Source: Geopsychrobacter electrodiphilus DSM 16401
GTDB taxonomy: Bacteria > Desulfobacterota > Desulfuromonadia > Desulfuromonadales > Geopsychrobacteraceae
NCBI RefSeq assembly: GCF_000384395.1
Contig: NZ_ARWE01000001.1
Location: 186,001-250,000 of the forward strand
DNA: 64,000 nt
Direction: 5' to 3'
Under the pieces are notes generated by a model, which saw only the letters and a program-made list of their open reading frames with translations, did not search any database and was not told where the DNA came from. Made by a program: the position numbers and the translations under genes. Of this stretch, positions 44,896 through 53,824 are shown in pieces; positions within the stretch are counted from its first letter, which is position 1, and every line of letters begins with the position of its first letter.

Positions 44896-46377
44896 TTAAA
44901 TGCCGAACCAGTTAATCGGTTTGGGGCTATGGTTTTGGAAAATATGTTTGACTTCGGTGTATTCCTCAAGACCGCTACGGCCGAGTTCGCGGCCCAGGCC
45001 GGATTGCTTGTAGCCACCCCAGGGGGCCTGGGTAAAGTAGACGTTGAAGTCGTTGACCCACACTGTACCGAAGCGCAGCCCTTTGCTCAGACGGTGAATC
45101 CGGTCCGGGTTGCGGGTCCAGAAACCGGCGGCCAGTCCGTAGATGCTGCTGTTGGCCCGATTCATTGCCTCAGTTTCGTCGCTGAAGGTCTCGATGCTGA
45201 TCACCGGTCCGAACACCTCTTCCTGGACGATGCGCATGTCGTTGGTACAGGCGGTGAAGAGGGTCGGCAGGTAAAAGAAACCGGCCTGCAGCTCTGGGTC
45301 GTCCGGACGCTTGCCGCCGAGCTCGAGTTTGGCCCCTTCTTCCTGGGCAATTTTGACGTAGTTCTCGACCTTGGCGCGGTGTTCAGCTGAAATCAGCGGC
45401 CCCATCTGGGTGCCCTCGGCAAAGCCGTCACCGAGACGAATTTTTTCCATCCGTGCCTTGAGCCGGGCAACGAAGTTGTCGTGGATTGATGCTTCAACCA
45501 GCAGCCGTGTTCCGGCGGAGCAGATCTGTCCGGCATGGAAAAACACGCCGTTAAGGGCATAGTCGACGGCGACGTCGAGATCGGCGTCGGCAAAGATGAT
45601 GTTGGGATTTTTGCCCCCCAGCTCCAGGGCGATCTTCTTCACATTGCCGCTCGCCGCGCGCATGATCGCTTTGCCGGTCTGCAGGCTGCCGGTAAAAGAG
45701 ATCAGGTCGACATCCGGACTTTCAGCAAGCTCGGCGCCGACGCTGACGCCGGGTCCGAGGACGGTATTGATAACCCCTGAGGGGAAGCCGGCCTCGATCG
45801 CCAGCTCCGTGACCCTGATGGTCGTAAGTGGAGTAATTTCGCTCGGTTTTATGACGACAGTACAGCCCGCCGCCAGAGCCGGCGCCAGCTTCCACGAGGC
45901 CTGCAGCAGGGGGTAGTTCCAGGGCGAGATCTGGCCACAGACTCCAACCGGTTCGCGTATCACCCGGCTGCTTGAGTCGGCGATCGGCGAATCGATGACT
46001 TCACCGGCGTCCTTGTCGGCGAGTCCCGCATAATAACGGAAGATCCCGGCGATATCGTCCATATCCCAACGGCTCTCCTCGACGGTCTTGCCGGTGTCGA
46101 GGCTCTCAAGCACGGCCAGCGATTCGCGCTCGCGCTCGATCAGTTCGGCCAAACGGTAGAGGAGTGCGCCCCGGGCAGCGCCGGACTGTTCCGACCAGAT
46201 ACCGCTATCGAAGCACTGACGCGCCGCCGCAATCGCGGCCCTGGCCTCTTCGCGATCACCTTCTGCGACGCTCGCGATCACTTGTTGATTGAAGGGGTTG
46301 ATTATCTCTCTGGTTTGCCCGGTTGCTGCAGGGACCCAGTGACCACCGATGTACATCTTCTGCGTGGTTTCACTCAT
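44896..46377 (-). CDS. betB: Betaine aldehyde dehydrogenase
   Basis: 493 residues of the ALDH superfamily. The catalytic Glu is in ALELGGKNPNIIFAD and the Cys in HAGQICSAGTRLLV; the NAD motif FTGSLQTGKAIM is present. It oxidises betaine aldehyde to glycine betaine, an osmoprotectant. It overlaps betA by 4 bases. Confidence 0.93.
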   Translation of the reverse strand: MSETTQKMYIGGHWVPAATGQTREIINPFNQQVIASVAEGDREEARAAIAAARQCFDSGIWSEQSGAARGALLYRLAELIERERESLAVLESLDTGKTVEESRWDMDDIAGIFRYYAGLADKDAGEVIDSPIADSSSRVIREPVGVCGQISPWNYPLLQASWKLAPALAAGCTVVIKPSEITPLTTIRVTELAIEAGFPSGVINTVLGPGVSVGAELAESPDVDLISFTGSLQTGKAIMRAASGNVKKIALELGGKNPNIIFADADLDVAVDYALNGVFFHAGQICSAGTRLLVEASIHDNFVARLKARMEKIRLGDGFAEGTQMGPLISAEHRAKVENYVKIAQEEGAKLELGGKRPDDPELQAGFFYLPTLFTACTNDMRIVQEEVFGPVISIETFSDETEAMNRANSSIYGLAAGFWTRNPDRIHRLSKGLRFGTVWVNDFNVYFTQAPWGGYKQSGLGRELGRSGLEEYTEVKHIFQNHSPKPINWFGI

Positions 46378-48035
46378 TTTTTCACCCCATCGTCATGCTT
46401 ATAAAAACCGGCCGGTGACGGAGTATCCGGATAATTGCCGAGAATCAGGTCGGCGGCTTTTTCGGCCACCATCATCACCGGGGCGTAAATGTTGCCATTG
46501 GTGATCGCCGGAAAGATCGAAGCGTCGACTACCCGCAGATTCTCCACGCCGTGAACCCTGAGGTCGGCATCGACCACGGCCATTTCGTCATAGCCCATCT
46601 TGCAGGTGCAGCTCGGATGATAGGCGCTTTCTCCTTCGCGGGCGACGAAGTCGAGAATCTCTTCGTCGGTCTGCGCCTCTTTCCCGGGCGACAGCTCCTT
46701 GCCGCGCAGATCATTGAAGGCCGCCTGGGCAATGATGTCGCGCGAACACTTGATCGCTTCCACCCATTCGCGCCGTTCCTGGTCGGTGGAGAGGTAGTTG
46801 AAGAAGATCTCCGGATAATCGCTCGCCTGTTTCGATGTGATCTTGACGTGACCACGCACATCGGTATTCATCGGTCCGACGTGCAACTGAAAGCCATGCC
46901 CCTGGGCGGGCGCCGAGCCGTCATAGCGGATGGCGATCGGCAAAAAATGGAATTGCAGATTGGGATAGGCGACCTCTTTGTTGCCGCGGATAAAGCCTCC
47001 GGCTTCAAAATGGTTGGTAGCTGCTGCGCCCTTGCGGCGGAACAGCCAATCAAAGCCGATCTTCGGCTGGTTGTACCACTTGAGGGCCGGGTACATGCTG
47101 ACCGGCTTGGTGCAGGCATACTGAACATACAGCTCCAGGTGATCCTGCAGGTTCTCGCCGACTCCGGGGAGGTCGTGGACCACATCAATGCCGAGACCCT
47201 TCAAATGTTCGCCGTTGCCGATACCGGAGAGCTGAAGTAGCTGCGGGGAATTGATCGCCCCGCCGCAGGAGATGATTTCATTCCCGTAGACCTGATAAGT
47301 CTTGCTCCCCCGGCTGTATTCGACGCCGATCGCTTTTTTCCCCTCGAAGAGGATCCGCGTAGCCATAGCCCGGCACTGGACGCGGAGGTTCGAGCGGTTC
47401 TTGATCGGATGGAGATAAGCCCGGGCGGAGCTGTAGCGACGCGCCCGGTAGATGTTCTGGTCAAAGCGACCGAAACCCTCCTGCTGATAACCATTGACGT
47501 CTTCAGTCTGAGGATGTCCGGCTTCCTCGGTGGCCTTGAAGAAGGCGTCAAACAGCGGGTTGTCGCACTCCGCCGTCGTCAGATAGAGCGGACCATTGGA
47601 ACCGTGGTATTTGTCTGCCCCCTTCAGCCGGGTTTCAGACTTTTTGAAGTAGGGGAGGCAGTGGGCATAATCCCAGTTTTCCAGCCCCTTGTTGCTCCCC
47701 CATTTTTCGTAATCCATGGCGTTGCCGCGGATGTAGATCATGCCGTTGATACTGCTCGATCCGCCGAGAACCTTGCCGCGCGGCTGGGCGATGCGGCGAT
47801 CGTGCATCTGCGGCTCGGGGGCCGATTCGTAGAGCCAGTTGTAGGTCTTGTCGGTCAGCAGGTAGGTCAGGGCCGCCGGCATGTGGATGCGGAAATCCCA
47901 CTTGAAGTCGGGTTTGCCGGCCTCCAGGACCAGTACTTTGTGCTGCGGATTTGCGCTCAGGCGGTTGGCCAGCACGCTGCCGGCTGATCCGCCACCGATA
48001 ATGATAAAATCGTACATCTGCTTTTTCATGGTCAT
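46374..48035 (-). CDS. betA: Choline dehydrogenase, GMC flavoprotein
   Basis: 553 residues. The FAD motif FIIIGGGSAGSVLANRLS, the GMC signatures GKVLGGSSSINGMIYIRG and GAINSPQLLQLSGIG, and the C-terminal HPSCTCKMG/NGNIYAPVMM active-site region are complete. It oxidises choline to betaine aldehyde at the membrane, passing electrons to quinones. With betB and the ChoX-like protein it forms a choline-to-betaine operon. Confidence 0.93.
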   Translation of the reverse strand: MTMKKQMYDFIIIGGGSAGSVLANRLSANPQHKVLVLEAGKPDFKWDFRIHMPAALTYLLTDKTYNWLYESAPEPQMHDRRIAQPRGKVLGGSSSINGMIYIRGNAMDYEKWGSNKGLENWDYAHCLPYFKKSETRLKGADKYHGSNGPLYLTTAECDNPLFDAFFKATEEAGHPQTEDVNGYQQEGFGRFDQNIYRARRYSSARAYLHPIKNRSNLRVQCRAMATRILFEGKKAIGVEYSRGSKTYQVYGNEIISCGGAINSPQLLQLSGIGNGEHLKGLGIDVVHDLPGVGENLQDHLELYVQYACTKPVSMYPALKWYNQPKIGFDWLFRRKGAAATNHFEAGGFIRGNKEVAYPNLQFHFLPIAIRYDGSAPAQGHGFQLHVGPMNTDVRGHVKITSKQASDYPEIFFNYLSTDQERREWVEAIKCSRDIIAQAAFNDLRGKELSPGKEAQTDEEILDFVAREGESAYHPSCTCKMGYDEMAVVDADLRVHGVENLRVVDASIFPAITNGNIYAPVMMVAEKAADLILGNYPDTPSPAGFYKHDDGVKK

Positions 48036-48060
48036 AATGTCCTATCCCTTTTTGGAAATA

Positions 48061-48837
48061 TTAGTCTGCATTTGGTGTCGGTTTGTCGTCCGCCAGGTTT
48101 GCGGGACGCTGCGCATCCTCTACTTCCGCTGCGCAACGCTGCAGCATTTCGTAGTGAGCACCGACCGAAGCTTGTGCTCGTAGCGGTTCATTGTCTGCAA
48201 TATGACGGGCCGTTTCGTCCCAGTTCGCGACGGTTTTCTGTCGGTAGCCCGGATCTTCATACAGGGCGTAATCCTGCGAGCTGAAACCGAGCTGCAGAGC
48301 CCGCATGATCCACTCGAAGATCGGGTTCTTGGTCATTTTTGCCAGACGGATATTCAGTTCGCGGTCCATATCCCCCAATGCTTCCATATCCGGCTCTGCT
48401 TGCTGAAGGCATTCCTGCAGCTTTTCGACCTCTGTCACCAGCTGTTGCTTCTCGGTGTCGTCGGCACGCGCGATCGCCAGGGTGGTGATAGTGCGATCGA
48501 TGCTCTCTCGAAATTCTGCGATATGGGCCAGGCCGATATGCTGTTGCTTAAGAAACAGGGCCAGGGATTCGCTCACATTGCTGACGTCGATCTGCTTGAC
48601 ATAGGCGCCACCCCTGGCCCCTTTACGGATTTCGATCAGGCCTTTTTGCTTCAGCGCGCGCATCGCCTCCCTGATCACCCCACGACCGGTTTTGAACTGC
48701 ATCTGGAGTTCCCGCTCACTGGGCAGGCCCTCCCCTGGCTTAATTTTTTCATCCATAATTGCAGCTTCTATCTGTAGCGCCACATCCTCGCCGGCGCGAC
48801 CGATCCTGGCCGGTGTAAACAGGAAATCTAAATCCAT
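48061..48837 (-). CDS. FadR/GntR-family regulator of the choline operon
   Basis: 258 residues. The GntR winged helix is LQIEAAIMDEKIKPGEGLPSERELQMQFKTGRGVIREAMRALKQKGLIEIRKG. The C-terminal FCD-type helical domain binds an effector. It is the first gene of the bet operon, in place of the TetR-type BetI seen in enterics. Two FadR-like operator dyads lie upstream. Confidence 0.87.
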   Translation of the reverse strand: MDLDFLFTPARIGRAGEDVALQIEAAIMDEKIKPGEGLPSERELQMQFKTGRGVIREAMRALKQKGLIEIRKGARGGAYVKQIDVSNVSESLALFLKQQHIGLAHIAEFRESIDRTITTLAIARADDTEKQQLVTEVEKLQECLQQAEPDMEALGDMDRELNIRLAKMTKNPIFEWIMRALQLGFSSQDYALYEDPGYRQKTVANWDETARHIADNEPLRAQASVGAHYEMLQRCAAEVEDAQRPANLADDKPTPNAD

Positions 48838-48858
48838 ACCTAGTGGACCTTTCTTTAT

Positions 48859-48869
48859 TGGTAGTACCT
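48859..48869. promoter_or_regulatory. GntR-type operator 1
   Basis: TGGTAGTACCT, a GGT-N3-ACC dyad, 22 bases upstream of the gntR start. Fits the FadR-family core GT-N3-AC and shares TGGTAGNACC with site 2. Confidence 0.5.
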
Positions 48870-48984
48870 ATTTGCCAATCCTGAAGGTTTTTTGCGAGGA
48901 GGATTGATATAATGGGCAAAATATTTCAAAAAATTGGGATATTAACTACAAAACTGGAAGGGTAAGTTGTCTCCGACCGTTTAA

Positions 48985-48995
48985 TGGTAGGACCA
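48985..48995. promoter_or_regulatory. GntR-type operator 2
   Basis: TGGTAGGACCA, a full match to the FadR-family consensus TNGTNNNACNA, 126 bases from site 1. Two copies suggest looped repression. Confidence 0.5.
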
Positions 48996-49111
48996 ATCTA
49001 CACGTTGCTGGTGCTTGCGTCAACTTTTATGGCTGAAAAAATCGGATAGGGGCCGGGTTGCCAGCTTAGTTCAATTCAGCGGTAGGTCAGAGAGGTGTGC
49101 ATCGCAGGGGG

Positions 49112-50229
49112 GGTAGATTCATATTGCAAGTGCACCATCTGAAGCCTCATCAAGAACTTCTTGGGGTGTCCGGTAGCCAAGGCACTTTCTCGGGCGGTTG
49201 TTGATCTTCTGTATCACTTTGGCCAACGCTTTTTCTGATACGCGCTTAAAGTTCATCCCTTTTGGGAAGTAGAAGCGCAGCAAGCCATTGATGTTTTCAT
49301 TCGCTCCACGCTGCCAGGCGGAATAGGCGTCGGCAAAGAAAACCTTGAGGCCAGTCCCGGCTTCCAGGTCTTTGAATCGTGAGAACTCTTTACCGTTGTC
49401 CAGGGTCAGCGTATGGCAAATCCCTTGCGGCAGTGACTGATAAGCCGGAATCGCTGATGCATTGAAGGTCTCGGCTTTTCGGTCCGGCAATAAAGACGCC
49501 ATGAGATAGCGGCTTTTGCGTTCAATATGGGTGGCAATAGCGCCTGAACCTCGTCGGCCAAGGACCAGATCTGCTTCCCAGTCACCATAGCGACCTCGTT
49601 CGGCAACAACCTCAGGCCGCGTTTCAATGCCGACCCTGCCGGGGATGAATCTGCGACCGGCACCGTAGCGTTTCTGCCGTCTGCGGCACTTATGCCGTCT
49701 TCGCAAATGGCGATGCAGGTTGCCACCCTGCTCGGCGTCGAGAAACACCCAGCGGTAAATGGTTTCATGACTGATCCGCATGCGTTCGTCATGAGGGAAC
49801 TCTGAACGCAGGCGTTGAGCGATGACTTCTGGCGGCCAGTCTTCCCTGAGTTTGGTATCGATGTACTGAACCAGTGGGGGATGACTCTGACGCCGGTAAC
49901 TTCGCGCTCTATGCCGATTTATTTCAACTTGTCGCTCGATAAAGTAGTACCAGTAAACTCCGCCTGGGTAGGTTGGACCATTACGCTTGAGTTCACGACT
50001 GATGGTCGTGTGGTGTCGTCCCAGGCGACGAGCAATCTCTCGCAAACTGAACTTCGCCACCTTTAAATGGCTGATGACATACCGATCTCTTGGAGTAAGA
50101 TGTGTGTAGGGCATGATGGATTCCTTTCTGGTGTATTGGTTGCTCGCACTTCCAACATTACCAGAAACCCCATCATGTCCTGCTTTTTAGCCCGTGTTAC
50201 GGGTGGTGCACTTACGAATAGAATCTACC
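49112..50229 (-). mobile_element. Intact IS30-family insertion sequence
   Basis: About 1118 bases. Left end GGTAGATTCATATTGCAAG and right end (reverse) GGTAGATTCTATTCGTAAG continue into AAGTGCACCA in both, giving ~26-base imperfect inverted repeats. Flanking GGG on both sides is a possible short target duplication. It sits between the bet regulator and the c-di-GMP gene at 50762. Confidence 0.88.
49119..50114 (-). CDS. IS30-family transposase
   Basis: 331 residues, full length. The N-terminal helix-turn-helix is SLREIARRLGRHHTTISRELKRN. The DDE core is visible: GDWEADLVLG, TLTLDNGKEF and GANENINGLLRFYFPKGMNF. The C-terminal NNRPRKCLGYRTPQEVL is typical. No frameshift or stop interrupts it, so the element may be active. 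Confidence 0.94.
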   Translation of the reverse strand: MPYTHLTPRDRYVISHLKVAKFSLREIARRLGRHHTTISRELKRNGPTYPGGVYWYYFIERQVEINRHRARSYRRQSHPPLVQYIDTKLREDWPPEVIAQRLRSEFPHDERMRISHETIYRWVFLDAEQGGNLHRHLRRRHKCRRRQKRYGAGRRFIPGRVGIETRPEVVAERGRYGDWEADLVLGRRGSGAIATHIERKSRYLMASLLPDRKAETFNASAIPAYQSLPQGICHTLTLDNGKEFSRFKDLEAGTGLKVFFADAYSAWQRGANENINGLLRFYFPKGMNFKRVSEKALAKVIQKINNRPRKCLGYRTPQEVLDEASDGALAI

Positions 50230-50761
50230 GGGTATCTAAGTGAGTAAGGGGTGCATGTTCTGGATATGCCGAACATTATCGGTAAGGGGAACAGGGTTTA
50301 ACATCGAATTCTGTAGATGGCGGGGAACCCTTTGTTTTGGTAAACTTTCTATGCTGGTGGTGTGGCTCGTGGGGTCAGTGACCTGCTTTTTCCGATTCCC
50401 TTATACCTGAAAGGCCACCCCCGTCATTTGCATCATTCGACGAACTGTCCCGGGCCGGATTGGCGGCGAGCCTCTCTATCGCACTAAAATACCTGGTCTT
50501 TTAAAGGGATTTCATTGATGATCGTTTATGGCTGTGCTAAATTGTGGGCTTGAGGATTTTTCAGTGATAGAGGGGCGCACAATGGCGGGGAAAATCTGCT
50601 ATTTATAGATAAGGCGTTTTCGGTCGTGGAGCCGGGGCGTCTTTTTTGGTTTATTCAGGATCAAGGATAAACCCCTTTCGTTCTAATAAGTTGTCTCCCT
50701 CATACGGCTGGTGCCGAAGTTGTCGATGACTTATTCTTCTGGATGATTGGTTTAAGGCCCT
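50230..50761. other. Gene-free stretch after the IS30 element
   Basis: About 530 bases without a convincing gene. On the minus strand near 50456-50405 a short frame reads RPGTVRRMMQMTGVAFQ and then stops, which may be a remnant of an unrelated transposase-type gene. A GC-rich hairpin followed by CTTTTTTGG lies near 50611-50650 and could be a terminator. Nothing else is clear. Confidence 0.35.
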
Positions 50762-53236
50762 ATGCATAATCTGGATCAGCCGATATCGCTTGCCAGGATT
50801 CTGGTCGTGGACGACGAGCTGTTCATGCGGGTTACCCTGCGCGATATGCTGGAGGACAGTGGTTACGCGGTAACCGACGCGGAAAGCGGCACCCAGGCTC
50901 TTGGCCTGGTCGCTGCGGGGGGGATTGACGCCGTTCTTCTCGACATCGTCATGCCCGGCATGGACGGTTTTGAAACCTGTGTCGCCTTGCGCGGGATGGC
51001 AGAGGGGAAACACCTGCCGGTCCTGATGGTCACCTCCCTCGAGGACGAAACTACCGTCAACCGGGCCTACGCCGCAGGGGCGACAGATTATCTACCTAAA
51101 CCGGTCAATCAGACCCTGCTACATCACCATTTGCGCTATGTGTTGCGTTCCAGTCAGTTGTTCGAAGAACTCCGCCAGCAGCAGGAACGTCTGGTTGTTG
51201 CCCAACGGATCGCCCGCCTCGGCCATTGGGAGTGGGACGCGCAAAAGGGCCAGCTGCTCTGCTCTCTCGAAGCGAAACGGGTTTTCGGACTGACGCAGAG
51301 CACCCCGGCAGCATCTCTCAACCTTGAAACCCTGTTGAGCAGGGTTCACCCCGAAGACCGCTCCGCCTTCCGCACCGCTTTGCAGCAAACCCTTGATACC
51401 GGAAACCCCAGCGATCTGGATCATCGTCTGCTTTACCCCTGCGGCACCTTGTACTATGCCAATTCGCATCTTGAGACCGGGGACAGCGCTCAAGGCCGCG
51501 GCAGCATCCTCACCGCGACCATCCAGGATATTACCGAACGCAAACAGGCCGAAGAGAAGCTGCTGCTGTCAGGAAAAGTTTTCGACCACAGCAGCGAAAT
51601 GATCCTGATCACCGACGCCGATTTAATCATTATCGACGTCAACCCCGCCTGTTGCAGTCTGACCGGGTTCGAGCGTGCCGAACTCGTCGGCAGCAGCATC
51701 CGGAGTTATCCATCGACCAATCAGGATGAACATTTTTTTCGCAGACTATGGGAATCCCTTACCCAATTCGGGCGCTGGCAGGGAGAGTTGTGGAATCGGC
51801 GCAAGGATGGTGAATCCTTCCCGACGCTGGTTGCCATCAGCAATGTGACCAATGAACAGGGGGTTATCACTCACTATGTGGCCGTCGCCACCGATATCTC
51901 CAAACTGCGTGAAACCGAGCAGCGCCTGCAGTATCTCACCCAGTTCGATCCCCTCACCGATCTGCCCAACCGGGTGCTGTTTTACGACCGGGTGGAACAG
52001 GCCCTGGTCCACTCGCGGCGCAACAGCGGGGTGTCAGGCGTGCTGTTTCTCGATCTCGACAATTTCAAAGAGATTAACGACACCTTGGGCTATCAGGCCG
52101 GAGATCTGGTCTTGCAGATGTTCGCCAGACGACTGGTCAGTGGGGTGCGGAAGATCGATTCGGTCGCCCGGCTTGGAACCGACGAATTCTCGGTTATCCT
52201 GCGCGAACTCAACTGTAACGAAAGCGCCGCCCTGGTCGCGCAACGGATTCTGGATGCCTTGAATCAGCCGTTCGAGGTCAACAACAGCGAATTCTTCTTG
52301 ACCTGCAGTATCGGCTTGGCGCTCTTCCCCGCGGATGCCGATAACTCCGAAGACCTGATCAGAACCGCCGAAAATGCCATGCAATTCGCCAAGGCCCAGG
52401 GCAAGAATAACTATCAATTCTTCAGTAAAGAGATGAACAGTCAGGCTCAGGCGCGTCTGAAATTGAAGACCGATTTACGCCGCGCCCTGGAACGCCAAGA
52501 GTTTCTGCTCCATTATCAGGCAAAGTTCGACAGCCAGACCACAGAACTCACCGGGCTTGAAGCCCTGGTCCGCTGGCAACATCCTGAGCGGGGCCTGGTG
52601 CCGCCACTCGAGTTCATCCCCCTGGCCGAAGAGACCGGTCTGATCGTGGCTCTCGGCGAGCAGGTTTTACGTATGGCCTGCGCCCAGAACCGCGAATGGC
52701 GGGACCGCGGCTTCGCACCGATCCGCGTGGCGGTCAATCTTTCGGCCAATCAGTTTCGCGACCCCAATCTGCTCTCGATGGTCAGCCGTGTCCTGGCCGA
52801 GAACCGGTTGCCGGCCGATGCCCTGGAACTCGAAATCACCGAGAGTGCTTTGATGCAGGATACCTTGGAAGTTGCCGAGACTCTGCAGCAGTTCAGATCC
52901 ATGGGGATTCGGATCGCGTTGGATGATTTCGGAACTGGATATTCATCCCTCAGCTACCTCAAGCGCTTTCCGGTCGACACCCTGAAGATCGACTATTCCT
53001 TCGTCAAAAATATCTTCGTCGATGCCGGAGATGCCGCCATTGTAGAAGCCATAATTGCCATGGCCCTGAGTCTGAAAATGCAGATTATCGCCGAGGGTGT
53101 CGAAACCGACGACCAGCGTAATTTTGTGCGGGATCGGGGCTGTCAGGAAGTCCAGGGTTATGTCGCTGGAATGCCGCTGCCCGCCAGCGGAATCGAATGT
53201 TTTTTCCAGCAGCGGCAGGCAGCGCCCCATCCATAA
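50762..53236 (+). CDS. Response regulator-PAS-GGDEF-EAL c-di-GMP protein
   Basis: 824 residues. Receiver domain (ILVVDDELFMRVTLRDML, Asp in VLLDIVMPGMDG, Lys in LPKPV), two PAS-like regions (residues ~140-260 and ~265-385), a GGDEF domain whose signature is GTDEF (RLGTDEFSVIL), then an EAL domain with FEALVRW-type EALVRW, NLSANQFRD, ITESALM and DDFGTGYSSLSYL. The EAL domain looks active, while the GGDEF has a changed second Gly, so a phosphodiesterase controlled by phosphorylation is the best guess. It stands alone; its kinase is not next to it. Confidence 0.87.
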   Translation: MHNLDQPISLARILVVDDELFMRVTLRDMLEDSGYAVTDAESGTQALGLVAAGGIDAVLLDIVMPGMDGFETCVALRGMAEGKHLPVLMVTSLEDETTVNRAYAAGATDYLPKPVNQTLLHHHLRYVLRSSQLFEELRQQQERLVVAQRIARLGHWEWDAQKGQLLCSLEAKRVFGLTQSTPAASLNLETLLSRVHPEDRSAFRTALQQTLDTGNPSDLDHRLLYPCGTLYYANSHLETGDSAQGRGSILTATIQDITERKQAEEKLLLSGKVFDHSSEMILITDADLIIIDVNPACCSLTGFERAELVGSSIRSYPSTNQDEHFFRRLWESLTQFGRWQGELWNRRKDGESFPTLVAISNVTNEQGVITHYVAVATDISKLRETEQRLQYLTQFDPLTDLPNRVLFYDRVEQALVHSRRNSGVSGVLFLDLDNFKEINDTLGYQAGDLVLQMFARRLVSGVRKIDSVARLGTDEFSVILRELNCNESAALVAQRILDALNQPFEVNNSEFFLTCSIGLALFPADADNSEDLIRTAENAMQFAKAQGKNNYQFFSKEMNSQAQARLKLKTDLRRALERQEFLLHYQAKFDSQTTELTGLEALVRWQHPERGLVPPLEFIPLAEETGLIVALGEQVLRMACAQNREWRDRGFAPIRVAVNLSANQFRDPNLLSMVSRVLAENRLPADALELEITESALMQDTLEVAETLQQFRSMGIRIALDDFGTGYSSLSYLKRFPVDTLKIDYSFVKNIFVDAGDAAIVEAIIAMALSLKMQIIAEGVETDDQRNFVRDRGCQEVQGYVAGMPLPASGIECFFQQRQAAPHP

Positions 53237-53824
53237 GTCGCTACCCTTGCGGCAGAGCTGAACTCCCGTGTTGGTTTTCTGCGAACACTCTTGAACAGCT
53301 GTTCCATTTAACTTAGATTTTAAAAACTATTTGAACTCCATTATTATTTTTGGGTGATAGATGCCATGTTTTTGATTTCTTGCGGACCTATGTCTTGAAA
53401 TGATAGTGCCACAACACGTCTGATCTACCATCAAAAGAGAACCGCCCTGAAAGGTATCACATAGAATTTACTCAAGAATTTGACTCTTGAGCGTCTCGAA
53501 GAAAACCTTTATCGTGGTGCGTAGCGACATCGGCAGTTCAAATGTTTGCGGCGGTCAGGTCTTGGGGCTTCATCTTCTGAGAATACGTCTGCGCCATCAT
53601 TGCCCCTCTGACCCATTGACATGTTCAGCCAATCCAGCACGATGAAGTTCAACGATATTGTCAATTCCGCTATGGCTAAATAATTGCTCATTACCTGCCG
53701 ATAAGAACGTGTCTCTGTGGCAATGCTGCGCGCAGTTGAACTCTCTGGCGCAGCACCCGGCATACCGTACTTAAATGAAATAATGCCCTTTTCTTTAACC
53801 CTAATTAGCAGCGGAGGCTGAGGT
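53237..53824. other. Gene-free stretch before the oxoamine synthase fusion
   Basis: About 590 bases. A minus-strand frame at 53509-53913 overlaps the next gene and has no recognisable domain or ribosome site, so I do not call it. AT-rich around 53310-53370. CGGAGG at 53812-53817 is the ribosome site of the next gene. Confidence 0.45.
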
